From the NCBI RefSeq assembly GCF_003234965.1, contig NZ_QKVK01000001.1, forward strand, positions 310,001 to 374,000: 64,000 bases of DNA, in the 5' to 3' direction. Source of the DNA: Aestuariivirga litoralis. Its GTDB lineage: Bacteria; Pseudomonadota; Alphaproteobacteria; Rhizobiales; Aestuariivirgaceae. Positions 7,698-19,266 of the stretch are shown here, piece by piece. The notes beneath the pieces are model-generated. The model ran no database searches. It was given only the letters and a program-made list of their open reading frames with translations, and was not told where the DNA came from. The translations under genes and the position numbers were made by a program. How positions within the stretch are numbered: position 1 is the stretch's first letter; every line of letters begins with the position of its first letter.

Positions 7698-8990
7698 TCA
7701 GTCCTCGAAGGGATCCTTCATCAGGATGGTGTCGTCACGCTCGGGGCTGGTGGACAGCAGCGCCACCGGGCACTCGATCAGCTCTTCCAGATACTTCACG
7801 TATTTGATCGCCTGGGCGGGAAGCTGCGCCCAGCTGCGCGCGCCGGCCGTCGTGCCTTTCCAGCCTTCGAAGCTCTCGTAGACCGGCACCACGCGCTTCT
7901 GCGCCTCTTCGGCCGCCGGGAAACGATCGAGGCGCTTGCCTTCCAGCTCATAGCCGATGCCGACCTTGATCTCGTCCAGGCCATCGAGAACATCGAGCTT
8001 GGTCAGCGCGATGCCATGGATACCCGAGGTCTTGATCGCCTGGCGCACCAGCACCGAGTCGAACCAGCCGCAGCGCCGCTTGCGGCCCGTCACCGTGCCG
8101 AATTCGCGGCCGCGCTGGCCGATGTATTCGCCCACCTCGTTCTCCTGCTCCGTCGGGAAGGGACCGGAGCCGACGCGCGTCGTATAGGCCTTGGCGATGC
8201 CCAGAACATAACCGATGGAGGACGGCCCAAGGCCCGAGCCCGCGGCAGCCTGGCCCGCCACCGTGTTGGAGGAGGTCACATAGGGATAGGTGCCATGGTC
8301 GATGTCGAGCAGGATGCCCTGGGCACCCTCGAACAGGATGCGCTTGCCCTCGCGCTTCATGTCGTCGAGCAGCGACCACACGGCATCCGAGAAGGGCAGG
8401 ATGCGCGGCGCGATCTCGGCCAGCTGCGCGATCAGGTCCTGCGCCTTCACCTCGGCCTCGCCCATGCCACGGCGCAGCGCATTGTGGTGCGCCAGCAGGC
8501 GCTGAACCTTGGGGCCGATGGTGGCGAGGTCAGCGAGGTCATTCACGCGGATAGCGCGGCGGCCCACCTTGTCTTCGTAAGCGGGGCCGATGCCGCGGCC
8601 GGTGGTGCCGATCTTGCCCGCACCGGCGGCCGCCTCGCGCAACTGGTCGAGCTCGCGGTGGAGTGGCAGGATCAGCGTGGCGTTGCCGGCAACGCGCAGG
8701 TTCTGGCGCGACACGTCCACGCCCTGTGAAGACAGCTTGTCGATCTCGGCGGCCAGCGCCCAGGGGTCGATCACCACGCCATTGCCGATGACCGAGAGCT
8801 TGCCGGGCCGGACGATGCCGGAGGGGAGCAGCGAGAGCTTGTAGGTGACGCCGTCGATGACGAGGGTGTGGCCGGCATTGTGCCCGCCCTGGAAGCGCAC
8901 CACCACATCGGCCCGCTCGGACAGCCAGTCCACCAGCTTGCCCTTGCCCTCGTCGCCCCATTGCGCGCCGACAACCGCCACATTCGCCAT
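7698..8990 (-). CDS. purA: Adenylosuccinate synthetase
   Basis: A 430-residue enzyme of the usual length. It joins IMP and aspartate using GTP to form adenylosuccinate, the first committed step of AMP synthesis, in the cytosol. The N-terminus carries the GTP-binding P-loop [11 protein letters not shown] with the catalytic Asp, then [10 protein letters not shown]. The signature [14 protein letters not shown] and the C-terminal RKRRCGWFD segment are also present. The ATG at 8990 is preceded by AAAGGAG at normal spacing. It is monocistronic: the next gene upstream diverges at 9181, and the downstream neighbour (ppk2) converges. Confidence 0.98.
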   Translation of the reverse strand: MANVAVVGAQWGDEGKGKLVDWLSERADVVVRFQGGHNAGHTLVIDGVTYKLSLLPSGIVRPGKLSVIGNGVVIDPWALAAEIDKLSSQGVDVSRQNLRVAGNATLILPLHRELDQLREAAAGAGKIGTTGRGIGPAYEDKVGRRAIRVNDLADLATIGPKVQRLLAHHNALRRGMGEAEVKAQDLIAQLAEIAPRILPFSDAVWSLLDDMKREGKRILFEGAQGILLDIDHGTYPYVTSSNTVAGQAAAGSGLGPSSIGYVLGIAKAYTTRVGSGPFPTEQENEVGEYIGQRGREFGTVTGRKRRCGWFDSVLVRQAIKTSGIHGIALTKLDVLDGLDEIKVGIGYELEGKRLDRFPAAEEAQKRVVPVYESFEGWKGTTAGARSWAQLPAQAIKYVKYLEELIECPVALLSTSPERDDTILMKDPFED

Positions 8991-9180
8991 TTCAGGCTCC
9001 TTTCAGACACAGGAACGGCCCCGCGCGGGTGAGCCGCCGGAGCCGTTGCGGGCTCTTACACCATTGGGCGCAGAAGGCAAACCGGAGAAAGGGAGGGGGC
9101 GCCCTGCCACCGGCAGGCAGTTGACCTTGGGGCCTTGCGGTGCAAGCCTCCGCCATTCCACCAGCTGAGAGTGCAACGCC

Positions 9181-10632
9181 ATGAAGCCCGTGAACGCCCT
9201 CCTGACCCTCGGTTTCCTGCTGGGGGCCAGCAGCCCCGCCCTCGCGGCGGCCACGCCGGAAGGGGCCCAGCGCCTGACCACCCTGTTCCAGTCCTACCTC
9301 GGGCAGACGCCCGGCGTGGTGAGCGTCGCGCCGCAGGGCGACTCCTATGCCGCGAAGCTGGACCTCATGCCCCTCTTCGCCAAGGTGAAGGACCCCACCG
9401 TCAGCCTCTCGCTGTCACCGCTGGAATGGACGCTCACCGACCAGGGCGGCGGCAAGTGGAAGGTCGACCAGAGCCAGCCGCTGAGTTTTTCCTTCGGCAT
9501 CAAGGGCCAGGGCGAGACCCAGGGCACGATCGCATCGGTCGTCTCGACCGGCATCTTCGACGAGGCCCTGGGCGGGCTCGCGACCAGCACGGCAGAGCTC
9601 AAGACCATCGCCGCCAACCAGACAGTGACGGAGGGCGGAACGACCACCCGCGTCACCTATGCCATAGACGCCGTCAGCATGCAGAGCAGCATGCAGGGCT
9701 CGCCTGACAGTGCCGATGCAACGACCATGCACAGCTTCACGGGCCTCAAGGAAACCATCAGCATCCCGGCGGCGGGGGATGGTTCCACGCCCGCCATGGA
9801 CATCGTGGTCACCTCCCCCGGCGGCAAGCAGGACGGCACGGTGAAGGGCCTGAAGCTGAAGGAGGTCAGCGATCTCGTCACCTGGCTGGTGGCGCACCAG
9901 GACCCCAAGGAGATCGTCGCCGAACAGGCCATGCTCAAGGACAAGCTCCGCGCCGCCCTGCCGCTGTTCACCAGCATCACCGGCACCAGCACGATTGACA
10001 ATCTGGCCGTCGCGACACCTCTCGGGCAGTTCGCCGTGCAGCAGTTCGGCTTTGGCGCCGACATCAACGGCGTGGTCGCCGACGGAAAGCTGCGCGAGAC
10101 CTTCAGCTTCTCGGGCCTGCAGCTGCCTGCCGGGCTCGTGCCGCAATGGGCCGCGGGCCTCGTGCCCGAGAAGCTCAACATCGACGTCGGCGTGTCCGGC
10201 TTTGATCTTGCGGCTCCCGCGGCCCTGATGCTCGACAAGCTCGACCTCACCCAGCCCGAGCCACTGCCGAAGGACATCGATGGGCCCATGATGCAGGCGC
10301 TGATGCCGAAGGGCAGCGTCACCATCACGCTTGGCCCGAGCCAGATCCTCGCCAGGCTCTTCGATCTCACCGCGCAGGGCAGCATGACGGCCGGACCAGT
10401 GGCCATGCCGTCGGGCGAGGCGCTGGTGAAGATGAAGGGCCTCGACGAGACCATGAAGGCCCTCGAGTCCTCCCCGCCGGACGTGCAGCAGATGAGCGCC
10501 GCCCTTCTGCTGGTGAAGGGCCTCGGCAAGGCCGAGGCCGACGGCTCGCTGTCATGGCAGATCACCGGCACGGACACCGGTGCCATCATGGTCAATGGCG
10601 CCGACATCACCAAGATGCTGGGCGGGCAGTAA
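9181..10632 (+). CDS. Exported protein of unknown function
   Basis: A 483-residue protein. Residues 1-22 form a Sec signal peptide ending in ALA. The mature part is rich in Ser, Thr, Gly and alternating hydrophobic residues. It has several stretches likely to form beta strands and long helical spacers, suggesting a periplasmic or outer-membrane-associated protein. No catalytic motif, cysteine pair or repeat signature stands out. The layout recalls the DUF945/DUF2125-type exported proteins of Proteobacteria, but I cannot confirm membership. It diverges from purA (190-bp gap) and converges on serA, with 18 bp between stops. Function unknown. Confidence 0.75.
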   Translation: MKPVNALLTLGFLLGASSPALAAATPEGAQRLTTLFQSYLGQTPGVVSVAPQGDSYAAKLDLMPLFAKVKDPTVSLSLSPLEWTLTDQGGGKWKVDQSQPLSFSFGIKGQGETQGTIASVVSTGIFDEALGGLATSTAELKTIAANQTVTEGGTTTRVTYAIDAVSMQSSMQGSPDSADATTMHSFTGLKETISIPAAGDGSTPAMDIVVTSPGGKQDGTVKGLKLKEVSDLVTWLVAHQDPKEIVAEQAMLKDKLRAALPLFTSITGTSTIDNLAVATPLGQFAVQQFGFGADINGVVADGKLRETFSFSGLQLPAGLVPQWAAGLVPEKLNIDVGVSGFDLAAPAALMLDKLDLTQPEPLPKDIDGPMMQALMPKGSVTITLGPSQILARLFDLTAQGSMTAGPVAMPSGEALVKMKGLDETMKALESSPPDVQQMSAALLLVKGLGKAEADGSLSWQITGTDTGAIMVNGADITKMLGGQ

Positions 10633-10650
10633 CCGGCTGCCCGCGCCCTC

Positions 10651-12237
10651 TCAGAAGGCCAGCGGCTTCGCCTGCTTCACCTGCGGCAGCCTGGCGACGG
10701 CCTGCAGCACCTCGGCAGGCGGCGCCTCGTCGATCGACACGAGGCAGATCGCCTCGCCGCCCTGGGCGCGGCGGCCGAGATTGAAGGTTGCGATGTTGAC
10801 CCCGGCATTTCCGAGGATCGTTCCCAGCGCGCCGATGAAGCCAGGCTTGTCCTCGTTGGTCACATAGAGCATGTGCGGGCCGAACTCGGCCTCCATGTCG
10901 ATGCCCTTGATCTGGATGACGCGCGCCTTGCCGTCGGAGAACACCGTGCCCGCCACCGAGCGCTCGAGATGCGCCGTCCTCACCGTGAGGCGGATATAGG
11001 TTTCATAGGCGCCGCGCTGCGTCTGCTTCACCTCGTCGACCTTGATGCCGCGCTCGCGCGCCACGACCGGGGCCGAGACCATGTTCACCGTGCCGAGCAT
11101 CGGCTGCAGCACGCCGGAGAGCGCGGCGGAGGTCAGTGCCCGGGTGTTCATCTCGCCCACGTCGCCGGCATATTCGATGACGATGCCGGTGACCGGCTCT
11201 TCGGTGAGCTGACCCGCGAAGGAGCCGAGCTTCTCCGCCACCGCGATGAAGGGGCGCAGCCGCGGCGCCTCGTCCGCCGAGATCGAGGGCATGTTGAGCG
11301 CGTTGGAGACGGCCCCGGAGATCAGGTAATCGGCCATCTGCTCGGCCACCTGGAGGGCCACGTTCTCCTGCGCCTCGCCGGTGGAGGCGCCCAGATGCGG
11401 CGTTGCCACCACATTGTCGAGCTCGAACAGCTTGTGGCTGGTGGCGGGCTCCACCTCGAACACGTCGAGGGCGGCACCCGCCACATGGCCCGACTTCAGC
11501 GCATCATAGAGCGCATCCTCGACGACGAGGCCACCACGCGCGCAATTGATGATGCGAACACCCTTCTTGCATTTGGCCAGTGCCGCGGCATCGATGATGT
11601 TGCGCGTCTTCTCGGTCAGCGGCGTGTGCAGCGTGATGAAGTCGGAGCGGCGGAAGATCTCGTCGAGCTCCACCTTCTCGACGCCGATCTCGATGGCGCG
11701 CTCCGGGCTGAGGAAGGGGTCGAAGGCGATGACCTTCATCTTGAGGCCAAGCGCCCGGTCGGCCACGATCGACCCGATATTGCCACAGCCGATGACGCCC
11801 AGCGTCTTGTTGAAGAGCTCCACACCCATGAAGCGGTTCTTCTCCCACTTCCCCGCATGGGTCGAGGCGTTGGCCTCCGGAATCTGCCGGGCCAGCGCCA
11901 TCATCATCGAGATCGCGTGCTCGGCGGTGGTGATGGCATTGCCGAAGGGCGTGTTCATCACCACGATGCCACGCTGCGTGGCGGCCGGAATGTCGACATT
12001 GTCGACACCGATGCCGGCGCGGCCGATGACTTTCAGCTTCGTGGCCGCCGCGATGATCTTCGGCGTCACCTTGGTGGCAGAGCGGATGGCGAGGCCGTCA
12101 TAATTGGGGATCGCCGCCAGCAGCGCATCCTTGTCCTTGCCGAGATCGGGGAGGTAGTCGACCTCCACGCCACGGTCGCGGAAGATCTGCACGGCGGTTT
12201 CGGAAAGCTTGTCGGAAACGAGAACGCGGGGAGCCAT
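10651..12237 (-). CDS. serA: D-3-phosphoglycerate dehydrogenase
   Basis: A 528-residue enzyme of the long, ACT-domain-containing class. It oxidises 3-phosphoglycerate with NAD to 3-phosphohydroxypyruvate, the first step of serine synthesis. The N-terminal substrate domain surrounds a Rossmann domain with GCGNIGS. The catalytic Arg is in RGGLVVEDAL and the His in TPHLGASTGEAQ. The C-terminal half holds the intervening domain and an ACT domain (from about residue 455), where serine feedback may act. ATG 12237 is chosen because CAGGAG lies just upstream and it gives the canonical N-terminus MAPRVLVSD; a longer frame to 12300 would overlap serC. It is 40 bp downstream of serC and probably cotranscribed. 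Confidence 0.98.
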   Translation of the reverse strand: MAPRVLVSDKLSETAVQIFRDRGVEVDYLPDLGKDKDALLAAIPNYDGLAIRSATKVTPKIIAAATKLKVIGRAGIGVDNVDIPAATQRGIVVMNTPFGNAITTAEHAISMMMALARQIPEANASTHAGKWEKNRFMGVELFNKTLGVIGCGNIGSIVADRALGLKMKVIAFDPFLSPERAIEIGVEKVELDEIFRRSDFITLHTPLTEKTRNIIDAAALAKCKKGVRIINCARGGLVVEDALYDALKSGHVAGAALDVFEVEPATSHKLFELDNVVATPHLGASTGEAQENVALQVAEQMADYLISGAVSNALNMPSISADEAPRLRPFIAVAEKLGSFAGQLTEEPVTGIVIEYAGDVGEMNTRALTSAALSGVLQPMLGTVNMVSAPVVARERGIKVDEVKQTQRGAYETYIRLTVRTAHLERSVAGTVFSDGKARVIQIKGIDMEAEFGPHMLYVTNEDKPGFIGALGTILGNAGVNIATFNLGRRAQGGEAICLVSIDEAPPAEVLQAVARLPQVKQAKPLAF

Positions 12238-12277
12238 TGAAGACACTCCTGATGTGAGATGAGAATCGTTGGGAAAA

Positions 12278-13417
12278 TCAGGCAGCGGTCGCCTGGGCAT
12301 AGGCCCAGTCGAGCCACGGCATCAGCGCTTCGAGATCGGAGGTCTCGACGGTGGCCCCGCACCAGATGCGAAGCCCCGGCGGCGCATCGCGATAGGAGCC
12401 GATGTCGAAGGCGGTCTTCTCGGCCTCCAAGAGCTTCACCATCTTCTTCGGCACGCTCTCGTCGGCGTTGAGCGTCAGGCATACCGATGTGTTGGAGCGC
12501 GTTGCCGCCACCTTGGCAAGGTTCGCCGCGAAGTCACGCGAGTCGAGCCACGTCTGCACGACAGCCGCATTGGCATCGGCACGCGCCATCAGGGCCTTGA
12601 GGCCGCCAAGCTTCTCGGCCCATTCCAGCGCCACGATGTAATCCTCGACGCACAGCATGGAGGGGGTGTTGATGGTCTCGCCCTCGAAGATGCCGGCGAT
12701 CAGCTTGCCCCCGCTGGTGAGGCGGAAGATCTTGGGCAGCGGCCAGGAAGGCACATAGCTTTCGAGGCGTTCGACGGCGCGGGGGCCGAGGATCAGCACG
12801 CCATGCGCGCCCTCGCCGCCCAGTACCTTCTGCCAGGAGAAGGTGACGACATCGAGCTTGGTGAAGTCGAGCTTCTGCGCAAAGGCGGCAGAGGTCGCAT
12901 CGCAGATGGTCAGGCCCTTGCGGTCCGCCGCGATCCAGCCGGCATCGGGCACGCGCACGCCCGAGGTGGTGCCGTTCCAGGTGAACACCACGTCATGGTC
13001 GAAATTGACGGTCGAGAGGTCGGGAAGCTCGCCATAGCCCGCGGTGATCTTGCGCGCGTTCTTCAGCTTCAGCTGCTTCATCACGTCGGAGACCCAGCCG
13101 TCACCGAAGCTTTCCCAGGCCAGCATGTCGACGGGGCGTTGGCCCAGCAGCGACCACATGGCCATTTCGACGGCCCCCGTGTCGGAGGCCGGAACGATGC
13201 CGATCAAGTGGCTGGCGGGCACCTCCAGCACCGCGCGCGTCAGCTCGATCGCGCGCTTCAGGCGCGCCTTGCCGAGGCTCGAGCGGTGCGAGCGTCCCAG
13301 GACATCGGTGTTGAGGAGGCCGGGTGTCCAGCCCGGGATCTTGGCGCAGGGGCCGGACGAAAAATGCGCGCAGTCCGGGCGCGTAGCCGGTTTCGTGATC
13401 GTCATCTTGTGCTCCAT
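12278..13417 (-). CDS. serC: Phosphoserine aminotransferase
   Basis: A 379-residue PLP enzyme that converts 3-phosphohydroxypyruvate and glutamate to phosphoserine. It belongs to the longer alphaproteobacterial subtype: the PLP-binding lysine is in [13 protein letters not shown], and the early motif [12 protein letters not shown] is diagnostic. It lies directly upstream of serA, giving a serC-serA operon. Two starts are close: ATG 13417 (MEHKMT) and ATG 13405, the latter preceded by GGAG at good spacing. I keep 13417 because a serC-type RNA hairpin occludes exactly that codon. Confidence 0.97.
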   Translation of the reverse strand: MEHKMTITKPATRPDCAHFSSGPCAKIPGWTPGLLNTDVLGRSHRSSLGKARLKRAIELTRAVLEVPASHLIGIVPASDTGAVEMAMWSLLGQRPVDMLAWESFGDGWVSDVMKQLKLKNARKITAGYGELPDLSTVNFDHDVVFTWNGTTSGVRVPDAGWIAADRKGLTICDATSAAFAQKLDFTKLDVVTFSWQKVLGGEGAHGVLILGPRAVERLESYVPSWPLPKIFRLTSGGKLIAGIFEGETINTPSMLCVEDYIVALEWAEKLGGLKALMARADANAAVVQTWLDSRDFAANLAKVAATRSNTSVCLTLNADESVPKKMVKLLEAEKTAFDIGSYRDAPPGLRIWCGATVETSDLEALMPWLDWAYAQATAA

Positions 13418-13451
13418 CCTTGCAGATGGACCGGCCTTCGGTGGGGAAGGC
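13414..13451 (-). promoter_or_regulatory. serC-type leader RNA, two hairpins at the serC start
   Basis: On the minus strand, a 6-bp hairpin (arms at 13446-13451 and 13434-13439) is followed by a 5-bp hairpin. The second hairpin's arms, CCATC and GATGG at 13425-13429 and 13414-13418, bury the start codon of serC. Two short hairpins close to the start are the architecture of the serC RNA motif described upstream of serC in alphaproteobacteria. The ligand or mechanism is unknown; occlusion of the start suggests translational control. Confidence 0.5.
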
Positions 13452-13504
13452 TAGCCCGCGACCCATATCGCTCATTTTGCGACATTGCGCAAGTGCACAA
13501 ATGG

Positions 13505-13532
13505 AACGGCCCGCGCCGGGGCGCGGGCCGTT
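13505..13532 (-). terminator. Strong GC hairpin after the outer-membrane protein gene
   Basis: Arms of 13 bases at 13505-13517 and 13520-13532 are perfectly complementary around a tiny loop, 23 bases past the stop of the outer-membrane protein gene. No long U tract follows, so it may end transcription weakly or protect the 3' end of the mRNA. Confidence 0.5.
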
Positions 13533-13555
13533 GCCGTTCAGGTCACGTCGTCAGA

Positions 13556-14086
13556 TCAGAAGCCGTAGCGCAGGCCCACCAGGGCTTCGTTGGCATAGGT
13601 CTCCGAGTCGATGATCTGGCGGAAGCGATAGCCGACGTCGGCGCTCAGGTTGTCGGTGATGTTCACCTCGACACCGGCCATCAGCGCATAGGTCACGCCC
13701 GACTCGTTGTCGCCGTGATCATCCGACCAGCCATAGCCGATACCGGCGCCCACATAGGGCGTGATGACCGAGCCGGTGGGAATGTCGAAATAGACGTTGC
13801 CCAGGATCGACCCGAAGTCGTGGTGGTCATTGCCGATGCCGGCATAATCGCCGCGCAGGTCGGTGCGCAGGTGATCGTTGAACTTGTAGCCCACGCCGCC
13901 GCCGAGCAGGAACACGCTGTCGGCATTGTTTTCCGTGTCGAGCCAAGACCAGCCGAGATCGCCGCGGAGATAGAAGCTCGAAGCCGTGACGACAGGCTCC
14001 GGTGCATAGTCTGCCGCAAGCGCCGGCGCGCTGGTGATGCCGGCCAGCAGGCCGAGGCCGAGCAGCGCCTTGGTGATGAACTTCAT
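13556..14086 (-). CDS. Small outer-membrane beta-barrel protein (Omp25/OmpA-barrel-like)
   Basis: A 176-residue protein. Residues 1-24 form a Sec signal peptide ending in ALAAD. The rest alternates hydrophobic and polar residues as in an eight-stranded barrel, with strands such as FYLRGDLGWSWL, VFLLGGGVGYKF, PYVGAGIGYGW and the closing EALVGLRYGF. The C-terminal Phe is the usual signal for the outer-membrane assembly machinery. Similar proteins are abundant in Brucella and Rhizobium (Omp25/Omp31 family), where they tie the envelope together. A strong hairpin follows the stop. The gene is probably monocistronic and highly expressed. Confidence 0.88.
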   Translation of the reverse strand: MKFITKALLGLGLLAGITSAPALAADYAPEPVVTASSFYLRGDLGWSWLDTENNADSVFLLGGGVGYKFNDHLRTDLRGDYAGIGNDHHDFGSILGNVYFDIPTGSVITPYVGAGIGYGWSDDHGDNESGVTYALMAGVEVNITDNLSADVGYRFRQIIDSETYANEALVGLRYGF

Positions 14087-14331
14087 GATCCCTTACTCCC
14101 TTGCAAACAGAACTCACTTGATGAGTAGAAAGCTAGAAACCATCCGTGACTCAAGCCGGGCATGAATGCGGCGGAAAAAAGTCGGAGGCCGTCTGTTGCG
14201 TGAAAGCCACATGATTTTGTATCGCGCTGACAGTGGTGGTTTACTTGCCGGTTACCATGCTGGCCCGCAGCATTCCGGCGCTGCAGGCGGCCATCACCCG
14301 TGCTATCGTGCGGCGGAACATGGAGGGGCGC

Positions 14332-14844
14332 ATGAAGATTTTATTTACCACGTTGCTTATGTTTTTGGCCTGCGGCACTGCGCTGGCGGACTGCCCCGTC
14401 GGCGATATCGAGAAGGCGCTGGCCTCGCCGCTCGAAGGTCTGAAATCCGTTGAGCGCGAGGTGAGCGACGTACAGTCCACCGAGGGTGGCCTGTGGCGCA
14501 TCTATACCGCGGGGGACGGCAGCCTCCAGTCGCTGCTGCGCATCGATGGAGGCGAGTCCGGCATGAGCGAGCGGCGTCTGAGCGTGGCCGGTGCGAATGC
14601 CTATGGCATTGCCGTCACCCGGGTCGACTATCTCCGCCACGCCTTCATCGACGAAGGTGGCCCCAACGGCACCGCCAGGCGCACGACGGAATACTTCTAC
14701 TACTGTGACGGCAAGCTGCTCGAGCCGCCGCGCGAATATGCCACGCTGGACAGCACGGAATACGCGAAGGCAGGTGCCGCTGCCCGGAAGGCGATGCTGG
14801 ACGACAAGGACATAGTGGACGTGACGAAGGCGCTGAAGCGCTAG
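14332..14844 (+). CDS. Small periplasmic protein of unknown function
   Basis: A 170-residue protein with a Sec signal peptide (residues 1-19, cut near ALA-DC). Two cysteines (20 and about 124, in FYYCDGKLL) could form a disulfide. The middle contains WRIYTAGDGSLQSLLRIDGG and an FIDEGGPNGTARRTTEYFYYC strand pattern suggesting a small beta-rich fold. No known domain is recognised. The ATG at 14332 is preceded by GGAGGGG, so longer in-frame versions starting at 14233 are rejected. It converges on glmM with 7 bp between stops. The 245-bp gap upstream is a divergent promoter region shared with the outer-membrane barrel gene. Confidence 0.7.
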   Translation: MKILFTTLLMFLACGTALADCPVGDIEKALASPLEGLKSVEREVSDVQSTEGGLWRIYTAGDGSLQSLLRIDGGESGMSERRLSVAGANAYGIAVTRVDYLRHAFIDEGGPNGTARRTTEYFYYCDGKLLEPPREYATLDSTEYAKAGAAARKAMLDDKDIVDVTKALKR

Positions 14845-14851
14845 GCCGGCC

Positions 14852-16198
14852 TCAGGCTGCAGCCCTGGCGATGGCGCCGCAGAGTTCGTCGACGATCCGC
14901 ACCACGAGGCCCTCGTCATCTCCTTCCGCCATCACCCGGATGACGGGTTCGGTGCCTGAGGGGCGGATGACGAGACGGCCGGAATTGCCCAGGCGGGCTT
15001 CCGCGTCGGCGATCATCGCACGCACGGCATTGTCCTCGAGCGGTTGACCCTGCTTGAACTTCACGTTCTTCAGCACCTGCGGCAGCGGCGTGAACAGGTT
15101 GCACACCTCGCTCACCGGCTTGCCCTGGCGCTTCACCTCCGCCAGCACCTGAAGCGCCGCAAGCAGGCCATCGCCGGTCGTGGAGAAATCCGACAGCACG
15201 ATATGGCCGGACTGCTCGCCGCCCACATTGTGGCCGTGGGCGCGCATGTGCTCCACCACATAGCGGTCGCCCACCTTGGTGCGGGCCAGCGTCAGCTTCT
15301 GCCCGGCAAGATAGCGCTCGAGCCCGAGGTTCGACATGATGGTGGCGACGAGTCCGCCGCCGCGCAATTCGCCGCGCTTCGCCCATGAGGTGGCGATCAG
15401 CGCCATCAGCTGGTCGCCGTCCACCACCTGCCCCTTGTCATCGGCGATGATGACGCGGTCGGCATCGCCGTCCAGCGCGATGCCGATGTCGGCGCGCAGT
15501 TCCTTGACCTTCGCGCACATCGCTTCCGGATGCGTCGACCCGCAGCCGTCATTGATGTTGATGCCGTTGGGCTCGTTGCCGATCTGGATCACCTCGGCAC
15601 CCAGTTCCCACAGCGCCGTGGGCGCCACCTTGTAGGCAGCACCGTTCGCGGTATCGATGACGACGCGCAGCCCGTCGAGCGTCATGTCCTTCGGGTAGGT
15701 GCGCTTGGCGAATTCGATGTAGCGCGCCTGCGCATCCTCGATGCGCTTGGCCCGCCCGATGGTGTCGGGCTCGGCCACCGACATCAGCGAGGAATCGTCC
15801 AGCATGCGCTCGATCTCGAGTTCCTGCTCGTCCGAAAGCTTGAAGCCGTCCGGGCCGAAGATCTTGATGCCGTTGTCGGCGAAGGGGTTGTGCGAGGCGG
15901 AGATCATGATGCCGAGATCGGCGCGCATCGAGCGCGTCAGCATCGACACGGCGGGCGTCGGCACCGGGCCGAACAGGAACACGTCCATGCCGGCCGCGAG
16001 CAGCCCCGAGGTCAGCGCGTTCTCGATCATGTAGCCGGAGAGGCGGGTGTCCTTGCCGATGACCACGCGGTGGCGGTGGCTGCCGCGGCGATAGAGATTG
16101 CCGGCCGCCATGCCGATCTTCAGCACCATGTCGGCGGTCATTGCGCCGCTGTTGGCGCGGCCGCGCACGCCATCGGTTCCGAAATACTTCCGCGCCAT
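14852..16198 (-). CDS. glmM: Phosphoglucosamine mutase
   Basis: A 448-residue enzyme of the usual length. It converts glucosamine-6-phosphate to glucosamine-1-phosphate for UDP-GlcNAc, peptidoglycan and LPS synthesis. The active-site serine is in [12 protein letters not shown], the metal site in DGDADR, the sugar-binding loop in GEQSGH, and the phosphate-binding loop in RPSGTEP. ATG 16198 is preceded by GGGGA at good distance. It is the last gene of the minus-strand run tilS-ftsH-folP-glmM; folP ends 13 bp upstream. Activation requires phosphorylation of the active-site serine, which no gene here provides. Confidence 0.98.
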   Translation of the reverse strand: MARKYFGTDGVRGRANSGAMTADMVLKIGMAAGNLYRRGSHRHRVVIGKDTRLSGYMIENALTSGLLAAGMDVFLFGPVPTPAVSMLTRSMRADLGIMISASHNPFADNGIKIFGPDGFKLSDEQELEIERMLDDSSLMSVAEPDTIGRAKRIEDAQARYIEFAKRTYPKDMTLDGLRVVIDTANGAAYKVAPTALWELGAEVIQIGNEPNGININDGCGSTHPEAMCAKVKELRADIGIALDGDADRVIIADDKGQVVDGDQLMALIATSWAKRGELRGGGLVATIMSNLGLERYLAGQKLTLARTKVGDRYVVEHMRAHGHNVGGEQSGHIVLSDFSTTGDGLLAALQVLAEVKRQGKPVSEVCNLFTPLPQVLKNVKFKQGQPLEDNAVRAMIADAEARLGNSGRLVIRPSGTEPVIRVMAEGDDEGLVVRIVDELCGAIARAAA

Positions 16199-16211
16199 CT
16201 TGTCCCCTGCC

Positions 16212-17224
16212 CTAAAGCCCGCTCTGGTCCGGGTCGGCGGCAGCGCCTGCCACCGCCAGCGCCTCGACCGTCGCCTTCACATCATGCACGCGCAGGATAT
16301 GCGCTCCGTTAAGCGCCGACCAGACGGCACCGCCCACCGAACCGTTGACGCGGTTGCCCGCCTGTTTCTCGCCCGTCAGCGCACCGATGAAACCCTTGCG
16401 CGAAAGCCCCATCAGAAGCGGCACGCCGAGGCCATGATAGAGCGTGAACTGGCGCAGCACGTCGATGTTGTGGCGGAAGCTCTTGCCGAAGCCGATGCCC
16501 GGGTCGGCCACGATTCGCTCGCGCGCGATGCCAGCCGCCACGCAGGCCTCGACGCGCGCCTCGAGCCAGTCGAACACGTCGAGGGCCACGTCTTCATATT
16601 GCGGGCTCAGCTGCATGGTCTTGGGGTCGCCCTGGGCATGCATCAGGATGACGGGGCATGTGGCCTCGGCCATCGCCTCCATTGCCGCGGGCTCATAGGT
16701 GAGGGCCGCCACGTCGTTGACGATCTTCGCCCCGGCCTTCAGCGCCGCGCGCATCACATTGGCCTTGCGGGTATCGACCGAGACGGTGAAGCCCTGCCCC
16801 GCCAGCGCCTCGATGACGGGAAGGATGCGGCGAAGCTCCTCCTCTTCCGGAACACCCTCGGAGCCGGGCCGAGTCGACTCGCCGCCGACGTCGAGAATAT
16901 CCGCGCCCTCCCTGGCCAGCTGGGCGCCATGCGCGATGGCGCGCGCGCCTTCCGCATTGAGGCCACCATCGGAGAAGCTGTCGGGCGTCACGTTGACGAT
17001 GCCCATGATCAGCGGCCGCTCGCTGGAAAGGAAGGACGGCACCACCGTCTGCCGGGGCAATTTTCCCGGCGCGAAGCGCCGCGTGCCGTTCCGCTCGATC
17101 TCCTCCACCAGCGTATAGGCGATTGCGGAAAGGCCGCCGAGCGATGCTCCGCGGCCTTCCTTCATCAGCTGCCGGGCGTCGGACCCGTAGACGAGTCCGG
17201 CCGGCCTTGCGTAGGTCCTTTGCA

Positions 17225-17225
<1 letters not shown>
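16212..17225 (-). CDS. folP: Dihydropteroate synthase
   Basis: A 337-residue enzyme that condenses p-aminobenzoate with dihydropterin pyrophosphate in folate synthesis, and is the sulfonamide target. The TIM-barrel core starts around residue 73 with [18 protein letters not shown] and [15 protein letters not shown]; later motifs include SVDTRKANV and [11 protein letters not shown]. About 70 residues precede the core, more than in E. coli FolP. This extension is common in Rhizobiales. Its ATG overlaps the ftsH stop by one base (TGATG on the minus strand), so translation is probably coupled. Confidence 0.96.
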
Positions 17226-19147
<1,922 letters not shown>

Positions 19148-19266
19148 GTGATCCTCACAGATGGCCACCCGGCCCCTGGCGGGCGGGCGGCGGCACAGTC
19201 CTCTGAACGGCCCTTAACATAGGTTGCTGCCAAAGTATTTCCAAGAATGGCCTTTGCGTAAATCGC

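Noticed and set aside
10873-12240. A 455-residue plus-strand frame antisense to serA
   Set aside because: His/Arg/Gly-rich shadow of serA, without a ribosome site or domain.
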